Origin: IDS-8 sp036381215
GTDB taxonomy: Bacteria; Pseudomonadota; Gammaproteobacteria; Steroidobacterales; Woeseiaceae
NCBI GenBank assembly: GCA_036381215.1
Contig: DASVDF010000091.1
Coordinates: 62,001-126,000 of the forward strand
Length of the DNA stretch: 64,000 nt
Reading direction: 5' to 3'
Shown one piece after another: positions 8,497-17,069 of this stretch. A program made the position numbers and the translations under genes. Position 1 is the stretch's first letter. Each line of letters begins with the position of its first letter. The notes below the pieces were generated by a model. It was given only the letters and a program-made list of their open reading frames with translations, made no database searches and had not been told where the DNA came from.

Positions 8497-9987
8497 ATGA
8501 AAAGAATCGAGACGGTCGTCATCGTCGGCGGGGGCACGGCCGGCTGGATCACCGCGGCGCTGCTCGTCAAGGTGCTCGGCAACGCCGTGCGCATCCGGCT
8601 CGTCGAATCGGAGGCCATCGGCACGGTCGGCGTCGGCGAAGCGACGATCCCGCCGATCCAGACGCTGAACCGCGCGCTCGGGCTCGACGAGGCCGACTTC
8701 CTGCGGGCGACCCAAGGCACGATCAAGCTCGGCATCGAGTTCGTGGACTGGTGGCGCGAGGGCAGCCGCTACATGCACGCCTTCGGCACGCTCGGCAAGG
8801 ACTTCCCGTTCGTGAGCTTTCATCACTTCTGGGCGCGCGGCGCGCAAGAAGGCCGCCGGGAGTCGCTGTGGGATTACTCGCTCGCGTACCAGGCGGCGCT
8901 GCGCAACCGCTTCGGCAAGCTCGAGCGGATCGCGCCGGCCAACCTGCCCGGACTGGTGTACGCCTATCACTTCGACGCGGGACTCTACGCCGCTTACCTC
9001 AGGCGCTACGCGGAGCGGCTCGGCGTGCAGCGCACGGAAGGGCTCGTGCGCGACGCCGGGCTGGACCCGGACACGGGCCACGTGCGGGCGCTCTTCCTCG
9101 ACGGCGGCGGCCGCGTCGAGGGCGATCTGTTCGTCGACTGCTCCGGGTTCCGCGGTCTCCTGATCGAAGACAAGCTGCACTCGGGGTATGAGCACTGGGG
9201 TCACTGGCTGCCCTGCGACCGTGCCGTCGCCGTGCAATGCGAGCGGACCGACCCGCTCACACCTTATACACGGACCACCGCGCTGGACGGCGGCTGGCAG
9301 TGGCGCATTCCGCTCACCCACCGCACCGGCAACGGCATCGTGTTCGCGAGCCGCCACCTGGACGAGGACACGGCCAGACGCCTGCTGCTCGCGAGGCTCG
9401 ACGGCCCGCCGCTCGGCGAGCCCAGAGTCCTGCGCTTCCGCACCGGCCGGCGGGTGCAGCAGTGGAAAGGCAACTGCGTCGCGGTCGGCCTTGCGAGCGG
9501 CTTCCTCGAGCCGCTGGAATCGACCAGCATTCACCTCATCCAGTCGGATGCGATCCGCCTGATCAAGCACTTCCCCCATGCGGGCATCGACCCGGCGGCG
9601 GTCGACGAGTACAACCGCCAGGCGAAGACCGAGTGGGAGCACGTCCGCGACTTCATCATGCTGCATTACCACCTGAACGAGCGCCGGGGCGAGCTCTGGC
9701 GCGAGTGCCGCGAGATGACGCTGCCGGAATCGCTCGCCCGGCGCCTCGAGCTCTTCCGCCGCACCGGCAAGGTGTTCCGCGAGCACGACGAGCTGTTCAC
9801 CGAGATCGCCTGGCAGCAGGTCATGATCGGACAGGGCGTCATGCCTGCGGATTACCATCCGCTCGTCAACGCGCTCTCGAGAGAGCAGCTCGACGAGCTG
9901 CTGGACGGCCTGCAGCGGATCGTCGCCGACGCGGTGGCGGGGCTGCCCGACCACGCCGCCTTCCTCGAGCGCTACTGCCACGCCTGA
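8497..9987 (+). CDS. Flavin-dependent tryptophan-halogenase-like protein
   Basis: A 496-residue FAD-dependent enzyme of the PrnA/tryptophan 7-halogenase fold. The FAD-binding GGGTAGW motif is at residues 11-17. Lys77 in TIKLGIEF matches the catalytic lysine of PrnA. The WxWxIP signature is present as W267-Q-W269-R-I271-P272, and Glu341-Ser342 (SGFLEPLEST) match the active-site pair of PrnA, so all halogenase landmarks are intact. Such genes are repeatedly found beside carbohydrate TonB receptors in Caulobacter, Brevundimonas and Xanthomonas; the few studied homologues halogenate indoles in vitro, and their biological role is unknown. No natural-product genes are nearby, so a secondary-metabolite role is not supported. 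Expression probably depends on read-through of the terminator-like hairpin just upstream. Confidence 0.9.
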   Translation: MKRIETVVIVGGGTAGWITAALLVKVLGNAVRIRLVESEAIGTVGVGEATIPPIQTLNRALGLDEADFLRATQGTIKLGIEFVDWWREGSRYMHAFGTLGKDFPFVSFHHFWARGAQEGRRESLWDYSLAYQAALRNRFGKLERIAPANLPGLVYAYHFDAGLYAAYLRRYAERLGVQRTEGLVRDAGLDPDTGHVRALFLDGGGRVEGDLFVDCSGFRGLLIEDKLHSGYEHWGHWLPCDRAVAVQCERTDPLTPYTRTTALDGGWQWRIPLTHRTGNGIVFASRHLDEDTARRLLLARLDGPPLGEPRVLRFRTGRRVQQWKGNCVAVGLASGFLEPLESTSIHLIQSDAIRLIKHFPHAGIDPAAVDEYNRQAKTEWEHVRDFIMLHYHLNERRGELWRECREMTLPESLARRLELFRRTGKVFREHDELFTEIAWQQVMIGQGVMPADYHPLVNALSREQLDELLDGLQRIVADAVAGLPDHAAFLERYCHA

Positions 9988-10022
9988 GCCGCCCGCCGCT
10001 GCGCGGGCCCGCAAGGCCGCCT

Positions 10023-10259
10023 ATGTCGTCGGCCGTCGAAACCGTCGACCTGGACCAGGGTTCCTGCTGGTCGGACCTCGTCGGCACTCTGCTGCGGCTG
10101 CGTACAGGGGATCGGGCCGGGGCGCTGGAGCTCGCCCGGGCGCTGCCGCCGGAAGGCGCCGACCGCCGCTTCCTCGTCGCCTGCCTCGAGGACGTCACGG
10201 GCACGGCCCTCGACGCGCCGGCGGGAGCGCCACGGGTTTGCCGGAGGGGGCCGGCGTGA
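10023..10259 (+). CDS. Small hypothetical protein (78 aa)
   Basis: An ORF of 78 codons starting 35 nt after the halogenase-like gene. The start ATG at 10023 lacks a clear Shine-Dalgarno sequence. The predicted protein is rich in Leu, Ala and Arg, has no signal peptide or membrane segment, and contains a helical stretch LVGTLLRLRTGDRAGALELARALPPEG that resembles a single TPR-like helical hairpin. I do not recognise a family. Position suggests co-transcription with the halogenase gene, but the GC-rich context allows spurious frames, so its reality is uncertain. Confidence 0.4.
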   Translation: MSSAVETVDLDQGSCWSDLVGTLLRLRTGDRAGALELARALPPEGADRRFLVACLEDVTGTALDAPAGAPRVCRRGPA

Positions 10260-10287
10260 CGGCGGGGCAATCACCAGGAGAGTCGCC

Positions 10288-10947
10288 ATAACGCGGACCA
10301 ACGCCCGCCCGCCGTCGTCGACGTTGCCCGCCTTGCTGCCGCTGCTCGGCCTGCTGTTCGCAAACGGCGCGGCGCAGGCACAGCTCATCCGGACCTGCGC
10401 GTGCGCCCGTTCTTCGCCCAGGGAGGTACGTTTGCGAGACGGTTTATGACGACGAGAAGGGCGTCTTCAACCACCTGTTCGCCACCGTCGCGGCGCGCTT
10501 CGACGTGCAGGACGACGGGGAACCTCTGCCGAAGCTCGTGCCGCAAGGGCGCCGGTTCCTGGTCTCAAGGGCCACGATCTCGGCCCGGCGTTCTTCGAGC
10601 GCGAGTACAACGGCAGCCATGTCAGCGAGTTCGTCACCGAGCCGCTGTGGGGCGTCGCCACGACGGCGCCTTACGGCCACGACGGGCGCAGCATCAACCT
10701 CGAGGAGGTCATACTGCGACACGGCGGCGAGGCGGAAGCCGCACGCGACGCTTTCGTGGCGCTCGGCGACAACGACCGCCGCAAGATCCTCGAATTCCTC
10801 GATACGCTGATACTCTTCCCGCCGGACGACACCGCGTCCAACCTGAACCCCGGCGTCCCGGGCAGCGTCGATCTCCAGGATCCCGCACAGCACGGCAGCA
10901 TCGACTTGAGCGTGTTGTTCCGGGACGAGGCCCAGGGGCCGGAATGA
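10288..10947 (+). pseudogene. Decayed di-heme oxidoreductase (thiol-oxidoreductase-like cytochrome) gene
   Basis: Fragments of one protein lie in three frames. An AGGAGA ribosome site precedes ATA ACG CGG (10288), where ATA occupies the start position; it opens a signal peptide (LPALLPLLGLLFANGAAQAQ) and stops after about 50 codons. A second frame gives DLRVRPFFAQGGTF (near 10390-10430). A third gives VYDDEKGVFNHLFATVAARF to about 10560. A final frame gives GLKGHDLGPAFFEREYNG, then EPLWGVATTAPYGHDGRSI, then LGDNDRRKILEFLDTLILFP, and ends at 10947. The last block is typical of the C-terminus of di-heme oxidoreductases, but the CxxCH haem sites are missing and the total is far shorter than the family. 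At least two frameshifts plus a large internal deletion are required. The relation between the signal-peptide fragment and the rest is inference. Confidence 0.7.
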
Positions 10948-11494
10948 CCCGCGCGACGGCCCGGACGGATCGCCGGAGCTTCTTGCGAAGCGCCGGGTAG
11001 TCGGCGCGCGGCCGCCGCTCGGCGGCGGGCCGTTTACGATGGCTTCCTGACCCTGAAAATGGCCTGAAACGGCCGCGGTTGCCGGCCGGATTGCCCGGCG
11101 AGCGGTCAGGGGCGGCGAAAAGCGGCCTTTCGGCCGTCCGAACGCCCTCCTGCGGTGGATTTTTGCCCCGATCGGCGCGGCCGCAGCGTGCTGCCTGCGT
11201 GGGTCGTCCCCTTCGATCGGCCGTCCACACCCGCTGCTGGCATCCAAGGTCGGCATTTGCCGACGTGAAGCTCGCCGCGTGGACATTCAAAACCCGATTC
11301 AGTTCACGATTTTAACGGCGCCTGCATTTTTTTGTAAATGGAACATCGGTCACGATTTAATCTCTAAAGTTGCTATTATCGAAGCAGGAAACGAGCGATT
11401 TTCGTGTCGAATTCACAGGAACGAACAGCGAGTCACACTCGATGCTTCGACAAGTTTCATAACGAGCAAGAGGCGTAAGCCGGAGGAATTCGCA
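10948..11494. other. 547-bp intergenic region: no gene seen; small inverted repeats and an AT-rich promoter region
   Basis: The first half is GC-rich non-coding DNA with inverted repeats, for example GCCGCCG/CGGCGGC around 11011-11026 and GTCGGCA-TT-TGCCGAC at 11249-11264. From about 11285 the base composition becomes markedly AT-rich, which fits the promoter and leader of prkA. Only short shadow frames are open. Confidence 0.6.
11371..11379 (+). promoter_or_regulatory. Extended -10 promoter candidate for prkA-yeaH-spoVR
   Basis: TGCTATTAT combines an upstream TG with the -10 hexamer TATTAT (11374-11379); no good -35 lies at 17 bp. Weak -35 plus extended -10 fits sigma-S or extended -10 promoters, and the E. 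coli homologues yeaGH are RpoS-dependent (family knowledge). The leader would be about 110 nt. Confidence 0.4.
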
Positions 11495-13417
11495 ATGAGT
11501 ATCTTCGCGAACTATCAGTCGCGTTACGAAGATACAGAAAAAGAAGAATACAGCCTTCAAGAATATCTAGAGATCTGCAAGACAGACAAGACTGCCTACG
11601 CGACCGCTGCCGAGCGGTTGCTGACCGCGATCGGCGAGCCGGAGCTGGTCGACACTTCCAAAGATCCCCGCCTGAGCCGGATCTTCTCCAACAAAGTCAT
11701 CAAGAGATACCGCGAGTTCGATGACTTCTACGGCATGGAGGAGTGCATCGAGCAGATCGTCTCCTTCTTCAAACATGCCGCGCAGGGGTTGGAAGAGAAG
11801 AAGCAGATTCTCTATCTGCTCGGCCCGGTGGGCGGCGGCAAATCGTCACTGGCCGAGAAGCTGAAGCAGCTCATGGAGAAGGTACCCTTCTATTCACTGA
11901 AGGGCTCGCCCGTCCAGGAATCACCGCTCGGGCTCTTCAATCCGCGTGAGGATGCGAAGATCCTGCAGGAGGAATACGGAATCCCCGAACGGTACGTGCA
12001 CACGATCATGTCCCCCTGGGCGGCAAAGCGGCTCAAGGAATACGGCGGCGACATCACGAAGTTCCGCGTCGTCAAGCAGCATCCCTCGACCCTCAACCAG
12101 ATTGCGGTCTCGAAGACCGAGCCCGGGGACGAGAACAACCAGGACATCTCGTCGCTGGTCGGCAAGGTCGACATCCGCAAGCTCGAGCATTTCAAGCAGA
12201 ACGATCCGGATGCCTACAGCTTCTCCGGCGGCCTGTGCCGCGCGAACCAGGGCATCCTGGAATTCGTGGAGATGTTCAAGGCGCCCATCAAGGTCCTGCA
12301 CCCGCTGCTCACCGCGTCCCAGGAGGCGAACTACAACGGCACGGAAGCGATCGGCTCGATTCCGTTCGAAGGGATCATCCTTGCGCACTCGAACGAAGCG
12401 GAATGGCAGGCATTCAAGAACAATCGCAACAACGAGGCGTTCATCGATCGCGTCTACATCGTGAAGGTGCCGTACTGCCTGCAGGTCACGGAAGAAGTCA
12501 AGATTTACGAAAAGCTGCTGCGCAACAGCTCGCTGTCGCAGGCGCCGTGCGCGCCGGACACGCTGCGCATGCTGGCGCAGTTCTCGGTGCTCACACGGCT
12601 CGTCGAGCCGGAGAACTCGAGCATCTACTCGAAAATGCGCGTGTACGACGGCGAGAGCCTGAAAGACACGGATCCGAAGGCGAAGTCGATCCAGGAGTAT
12701 CGCGACGCCGCCGGGGTCGACGAGGGCATGGAAGGTCTTTCCACGCGCTTCGCGTTCAAGATTCTGTCGAAGGTGTTCAACTTCGACACGACGGAGATCG
12801 CGGCCAACCCGGTGCACCTCCTGTATGTGCTGGAGAAGCAGATCGAGCACGAGCAGTTCCCGCCGGAGCTGCGCGACCGCTATCTCAACTTCATCAAGGA
12901 ATACCTGACGCCGCGCTACATCGAATTCATCGGCAAGGAGATCCAGACGGCTTATCTCGAGTCCTACTCGGAATACGGCCAGAACGTATTCGACCGCTAC
13001 ATTACCTACGCCGATCTGTGGATCCAGGATCAGGACTACCGCAACCCGGAGACGGGCGAGAACCTGGACCATGCGGCCCTGAACGACGAGCTGGAGAAGA
13101 TCGAGAAGCCCGCGGGCATTTCGAACCCGAAGGATTTCCGGCACGAGGTCGTCAACTTCGTGCTGCGAGCACGCGCGGCGAACCACGGGAGGAACCCGGC
13201 CTGGACGAGCTACGAAAAGCTGAAGCTCGTCATCGAGAAGAACATGTTCGCGAACACCGAGGACCTGCTGCCCGTCATCTCCTTCAATCCCAAAGCGTCT
13301 TCCGAGGATCAGAAGAAGCACAGGGATTTCGTGGGTCGGATGACCGAGCACGGCTACACGGAGAAGCAGGTGAAGCTGCTGTCCGAGTGGTACCTGAGGG
13401 TGCGCAAATCGCGCTAA
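11495..13417 (+). CDS. prkA: PrkA-type AAA+ serine protein kinase
   Basis: A 640-residue protein, close to the 644 residues of E. coli YeaG. Residues 1-380 carry the PrkA AAA domain with Walker A GPVGGGKS at 110-117, and the C-terminal part (about 390-640) is the PrkA kinase-like domain. It is a cytoplasmic ATPase/kinase linked to stationary-phase and nutrient-stress responses. The frame is open from 11279, but the ATG at 11495 follows CGGAGGA by 7 nt and gives the family's MSIFANYQSRYE start; upstream residues look non-coding and AT-rich. yeaH follows after 7 nt and spoVR overlaps yeaH, forming the conserved PrkA-DUF444-SpoVR triad. The complete domain content and operon context make the call firm, though the kinase substrate is unknown. 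Confidence 0.97.
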   Translation: MSIFANYQSRYEDTEKEEYSLQEYLEICKTDKTAYATAAERLLTAIGEPELVDTSKDPRLSRIFSNKVIKRYREFDDFYGMEECIEQIVSFFKHAAQGLEEKKQILYLLGPVGGGKSSLAEKLKQLMEKVPFYSLKGSPVQESPLGLFNPREDAKILQEEYGIPERYVHTIMSPWAAKRLKEYGGDITKFRVVKQHPSTLNQIAVSKTEPGDENNQDISSLVGKVDIRKLEHFKQNDPDAYSFSGGLCRANQGILEFVEMFKAPIKVLHPLLTASQEANYNGTEAIGSIPFEGIILAHSNEAEWQAFKNNRNNEAFIDRVYIVKVPYCLQVTEEVKIYEKLLRNSSLSQAPCAPDTLRMLAQFSVLTRLVEPENSSIYSKMRVYDGESLKDTDPKAKSIQEYRDAAGVDEGMEGLSTRFAFKILSKVFNFDTTEIAANPVHLLYVLEKQIEHEQFPPELRDRYLNFIKEYLTPRYIEFIGKEIQTAYLESYSEYGQNVFDRYITYADLWIQDQDYRNPETGENLDHAALNDELEKIEKPAGISNPKDFRHEVVNFVLRARAANHGRNPAWTSYEKLKLVIEKNMFANTEDLLPVISFNPKASSEDQKKHRDFVGRMTEHGYTEKQVKLLSEWYLRVRKSR

Positions 13418-13424
13418 CAGCAAG

Positions 13425-14693
13425 ATGGCGTTCCTCATCATCGATCGCCGCCAGGAGAGCCGCAACAAGAGCGCAGTAAATCGGCAGCGATTCGTGCGGC
13501 GGTTCCGCAGGCACATCAAGGAAGCGGTCGCCGACGCCGTCAACCGGCGCAGCATCACGGACACCGATCGCGGCGACGAGATCAGTATCCCGCGCAAGGA
13601 CATCTCCGAGCCGGTCTTCCGCCACGGCGCCGGTGGCCACCAGCGCCGCGTGCTGCCCGGCAACAAGGAGTTCGTGACCGGCGATCGCATCAAGCGTCCG
13701 CCCGGCGGTGGCGGCGGCTCCGGCCGCGGCAAGGCCAGCAACACGGGCGAAGGCATGGACGACTTCGTCTTCGAGCTGACGCGGCAGGAGTTCCTCGATT
13801 TCATGTTCGAGGACCTGGAGCTGCCGAATCTGGTGAAGAAGCAGCTCAAGGAAACGGATACCTTCCGCTTCCAGAAAGGCGGCTACACCAAGGTCGGAAT
13901 CCCGGCGCGGCTCAACGTGCTGCAGTCGTTCAAGAGTGCGCATGCGCGCCGCATCGCACTGTCCGGCGCGATCAAGCGGGAGATGACCGAATTGCGGGAA
14001 GAGCTCGCGAGCCTCGGCGAGCCGCCGTCGTCCCCCGAGCGGGCGCGTGACATCAAGAACGAGCTCGACCGGCTGGAGCGGCGCCTGAACCATATCCCGT
14101 TCCTCGACGACTTCGACCTGCGCTATAACAACCTGATCCAGCAGCCGCTGCCGACGAGCAACGCGGTCATGTTCTGTCTCATGGACGTCTCCGGTTCCAT
14201 GACGCAGGAGATAAAGGACCTCGCGAAGCGCTTTTTCATCCTGCTGCACCTGTTCCTCAAGCAGACATACAAGAAAATCGACATCGTGTTCTTGCGCCAC
14301 CACACCGTGGCGAGCGAGGTCGACGAGGACGAGTTCTTCTATTCGCGCGAGACGGGTGGCACGGTCGTCTCCAGCGTGCTGAAGCTGATGCGTGACATCA
14401 TCCACGACCGCTACCCGACGTCGGACTGGAACATCTACGCCGCGCAGGCCTCGGACGGCGAGAACTGGCAGGACGATTCGCCGATCGCCCGCGACCTGCT
14501 GGTCAACAGCATCCTGCCCCTGGTCCAGTACTTCGCCTACGTGGAAATTTCGGAGCACACGGAGCAGGCGCTGTGGCGGGCTTACGAGGAGGTGCTGGAG
14601 AAGCACTCCGACTGCTTCGCCATGAAGCGCGTGACGAGCGCCGCGGATATCTACCCCGTGTTCCACGAGCTCTTCAAGAAGAAAGCACAATGA
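13425..14693 (+). CDS. yeaH: YeaH/YhbH family VWA-domain protein (DUF444)
   Basis: A 422-residue DUF444 protein. The N-terminus MAFLIIDRRQESRNKSAVNR is family-typical. A glycine-rich linker (RPPGGGGGSGRGK, residues 91-103) follows a basic region. The von Willebrand A-like domain carries the MIDAS motif DVSGS at 254-258, so metal binding is likely intact. In E. coli YeaH works with the PrkA kinase YeaG in nitrogen and stationary-phase stress; its biochemical role is not settled. It lies 7 nt after prkA, and its TGA overlaps the ATG of spoVR as ATGA, indicating translational coupling. Confidence 0.96.
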   Translation: MAFLIIDRRQESRNKSAVNRQRFVRRFRRHIKEAVADAVNRRSITDTDRGDEISIPRKDISEPVFRHGAGGHQRRVLPGNKEFVTGDRIKRPPGGGGGSGRGKASNTGEGMDDFVFELTRQEFLDFMFEDLELPNLVKKQLKETDTFRFQKGGYTKVGIPARLNVLQSFKSAHARRIALSGAIKREMTELREELASLGEPPSSPERARDIKNELDRLERRLNHIPFLDDFDLRYNNLIQQPLPTSNAVMFCLMDVSGSMTQEIKDLAKRFFILLHLFLKQTYKKIDIVFLRHHTVASEVDEDEFFYSRETGGTVVSSVLKLMRDIIHDRYPTSDWNIYAAQASDGENWQDDSPIARDLLVNSILPLVQYFAYVEISEHTEQALWRAYEEVLEKHSDCFAMKRVTSAADIYPVFHELFKKKAQ

Positions 14694-16219
14694 CCGAGCG
14701 CGTGCCGATTGCCGAGGGGTCGGAGTGGACCTTCGAGCTGCTCGAACGCTTCGAGCAGGAAATCTCCCGCATCGCCCGGGGGTACCGGCTCGATACCTAC
14801 CCGAACCAGATCGAGATCATCACGGCCGAGCAGATGATGGACCGCTACTCGTCCATCGGCATGCCGCTCGGCTATCACCACTGGTCACTGGGCAAGCAAT
14901 TCCTTTCCACCGAACAGCACTATCGCCGCGGCCACATGGGCCTCGCTTACGAGCTCGTCATCAATTCGAACCCCTGCATCGCCTACCTGATGGAGGAGAA
15001 CACGCTGGCAATGCAGGCGCTGGTGATCGCGCATGCCTGCTTCGGGCACAACTCCTTCTTCAAGAGCAACTACGTGTTCCGGACGTGGACCGACGCGAGT
15101 GCGATCGTCAATTACCTGCTGTTCGCCCGCAACTACATTGCCGAATGCGAGGAGCGTTACGGCCTGGATGCCACGGAATCCCTGCTGGATTCCTGTCATG
15201 CGCTGATGAATTACGGGGTGGACCGGTTCCGGCGCCCGCGGGCGATATCGGCAGAAGATGAGAAGCGCCGCCAGGACGAACGTGAAGCCTTTCTGCAGCA
15301 GCAGGTCAACGACCTGTGGCGCACGGTGCCGAAGAAGGCACCGCACCACGAGGAGCGCTGGCCGAAATTCCCCAAGGAGCCGCAGGAGAACCTGCTCTAC
15401 TTCATCGAGAAGAATGCGCCGCTCCTCGAGCCATGGGAACGCGAGGTCGTGCGCATCGTCCGCAAGATCGCGCAGTATTTTTATCCGCAGCGCCAGACCA
15501 AGGTCATGAATGAAGGCTGGGCCACGTTCTGGCACTACAACCTGCTGAACACGTTGTATGACGAGGGCCTCGTCTCCGACGGCTTCATGTTCGAGATCCT
15601 GCAGTCGCACACGAACGTCACCTATCAGCCCGATTTCGACTCGCCCTGGTTCAGCGGCCTCAACCCGTACACGCTCGGCTTTTCGATGTTCAACGACATC
15701 CGCCGGATCTGCGAGCATCCCACGGCAGAGGACCGCGAGTGGTTCCCGGACCTCGCCGGGCGCGACTGGCTCGATGCGGTGCACCACGCGATGGAGAATT
15801 TCAAGGACGAGAGCTTCATCCTGCAGTACCTTTCGCCAACGATCATCCGCGACCTGAAGCTTTTCAGCATCGTCGACGACGACTGGGAAAAGGAGATCGA
15901 GGTCAGCGCCATACACGACGACCAGGGTTATCGGCGCATTCGCGAGGGCCTTTCGGACCAGTACAACCTGAGCAAGCAGGAGCCGAACATCCAGGTGCAT
16001 GAGGTCGACCTCCGCGGGAACCGCTCGATCACGCTGCGCCACATCCAGCACGACCGCATTCCGCTGGACAAGGAAGATGCCAAGGCGGTGATGAAGCACC
16101 TGCACGCGCTGTGGCGCTTCGACGTGCGCCTGGAGTCGATCCAGGACGGGAAGGTCACGGCGAGCTATGTGTGTGACGACGAGAGCGTGCGCCGCCTGGC
16201 AGGAGACGCGATCGCCTGA
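14690..16219 (+). CDS. spoVR: SpoVR family protein
   Basis: A 509-residue protein, nearly identical in length to E. coli YcgB (510). It shows the family signatures YPNQIEIITAEQMMDRYSSIG, SLGKQFLSTEQHYRRGHMGLAYELVINSNP, and the histidine-bearing HACFGHNSFFKSNY, consistent with one SpoVR domain over the full length. The ATG overlaps the yeaH stop. The SpoVR name comes from Bacillus spore cortex formation, but Gram-negative homologues are stress-associated proteins of unknown reaction that always travel with PrkA and DUF444. No terminator with a T-run is visible immediately downstream; the next recognisable signals are the palindrome at 16301 and the sigma-54 promoter at 16393. Confidence 0.96.
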   Translation: MTERVPIAEGSEWTFELLERFEQEISRIARGYRLDTYPNQIEIITAEQMMDRYSSIGMPLGYHHWSLGKQFLSTEQHYRRGHMGLAYELVINSNPCIAYLMEENTLAMQALVIAHACFGHNSFFKSNYVFRTWTDASAIVNYLLFARNYIAECEERYGLDATESLLDSCHALMNYGVDRFRRPRAISAEDEKRRQDEREAFLQQQVNDLWRTVPKKAPHHEERWPKFPKEPQENLLYFIEKNAPLLEPWEREVVRIVRKIAQYFYPQRQTKVMNEGWATFWHYNLLNTLYDEGLVSDGFMFEILQSHTNVTYQPDFDSPWFSGLNPYTLGFSMFNDIRRICEHPTAEDREWFPDLAGRDWLDAVHHAMENFKDESFILQYLSPTIIRDLKLFSIVDDDWEKEIEVSAIHDDQGYRRIREGLSDQYNLSKQEPNIQVHEVDLRGNRSITLRHIQHDRIPLDKEDAKAVMKHLHALWRFDVRLESIQDGKVTASYVCDDESVRRLAGDAIA

Positions 16220-16300
16220 CGTGCGGCAGCGCCTGCCCGGGCTCGCGGCGCGCGCGCTCTGACCCGGGTCCCCACCCGGTCACTCGCTGCACCGTTTGTG

Positions 16301-16323
16301 GAAATTGCCGTCCCGGCAATTTC
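16301..16323. promoter_or_regulatory. Perfect palindrome GAAATTGCCG-TCC-CGGCAATTTC, candidate enhancer for a sigma-54 activator
   Basis: Ten-base perfect arms with a 3-nt spacer, and no T-run after it, so not a terminator. Its centre (16312) lies about 107 bp upstream of the start predicted for the sigma-54 promoter at 16393-16408, the usual distance for a bacterial enhancer-binding protein site. Confidence 0.55.
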
Positions 16324-16392
16324 TACCGGAATTATTTGCCTCTCCGGACCTTTGTGGCGGTGGCGCCGCGCGGCGCGCGCGCGCATGCCCCT

Positions 16393-16408
16393 TGGCACGC
16401 CGTTTGCA
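16393..16408 (+). promoter_or_regulatory. Consensus sigma-54 (RpoN) promoter
   Basis: TGGCACG-CCGT-TTGCA matches the TGGCACG-N4-TTGCW consensus at every position; the GG (16394-16395) and GC (16406-16407) doublets are separated by the obligatory 10 bp. Transcription would begin near 16419, 30 nt before the PRC-barrel gene, which has its own AGGAGG site (16436-16441). Confidence 0.75.
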
Positions 16409-16448
16409 GGCCACTGGGCCCCAGACCATGCCATGAGGAGGTCTATCG

Positions 16449-16961
16449 ATGAAGAAAACAGCAGCAATTCTCGCCGGGATCATGCTCGCCAGCGGCACGA
16501 CATGGGCCGCCTTGCAGGAGAGCGCAACCCAAAGCACGGACCCGCACAGTTCGACACAGTCCGACGAGCCCACCGGCGATCCGGAAATGGGCACCTTGCC
16601 GGAAGGCGAGAACGCCTACGGCGAGGAGGTCGGCGAGCAGTCCGCTCACGACTTGTCGCAGATGAGCGCCGAGGAGCTTGCCGGCAGAACCGTCATGACG
16701 ACGAGCGGCGAGGAAATCGGCACCATCGAGCAGGTCGGCTACAGCAGCACGGACCAGGAGAAGGTCGCAACGATCAACGTCGGCGGATTCCTCGGCGTGG
16801 GCGAAAAGCTGATTGCCGTCCCATTGTCCGAGCTGCAAATGGGCAGCGACGACAGCCTGCAGACGACCATGACCCGCGAAGAGATCCAGTCGCAGCCGGA
16901 GTTCGATCCGTCGAGCCTGAGCACGGACGAGCAACCACAGAGCGAAGACAAGGACTGGTAA
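16449..16961 (+). CDS. Exported PRC-barrel domain protein
   Basis: A 170-residue protein with a clear signal peptide (MKKTAAILAGIMLASGTTWA, cut after residue 20). A low-complexity acidic linker runs through residues 21-65. A PRC-barrel follows (about 75-130: GRTVMTTSGEEIGTIEQVGY and INVGGFLGVGEKLIAVPLSEL). The tail is acidic and ends EDKDW. PRC-barrels are small beta-barrels found in photosynthetic reaction-centre H subunits, RimM and many periplasmic stress proteins; no enzymatic role is implied. AGGAGG lies 7 nt before the ATG. It is the first gene after a perfect sigma-54 promoter and is followed by three membrane-stress genes, so a role in envelope stress or desiccation response is a reasonable inference. 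Confidence 0.85.
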   Translation: MKKTAAILAGIMLASGTTWAALQESATQSTDPHSSTQSDEPTGDPEMGTLPEGENAYGEEVGEQSAHDLSQMSAEELAGRTVMTTSGEEIGTIEQVGYSSTDQEKVATINVGGFLGVGEKLIAVPLSELQMGSDDSLQTTMTREEIQSQPEFDPSSLSTDEQPQSEDKDW

Positions 16962-17069
16962 CCCTCCGGCAGTGGGGTCGCGAACACTCCCGGCCCGTGA
17001 GCCCTGCGGCTCGCGGGCCGGCCAGGCGGCTTGCCCACCGCGGAGACCCAACCCCACGAGGAATGCATC

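Noticed and set aside
8497..10259. Biosynthetic cluster for a halogenated natural product
   Set aside because: No synthase, tailoring or resistance genes surround the halogenase-like gene; neighbours are sugar uptake genes.
11011..11026. Terminator for the di-heme pseudogene (GCCGCCG/CGGCGGC hairpin)
   Set aside because: The stem is good but only TTTACG follows, not a T-run; too weak to call.
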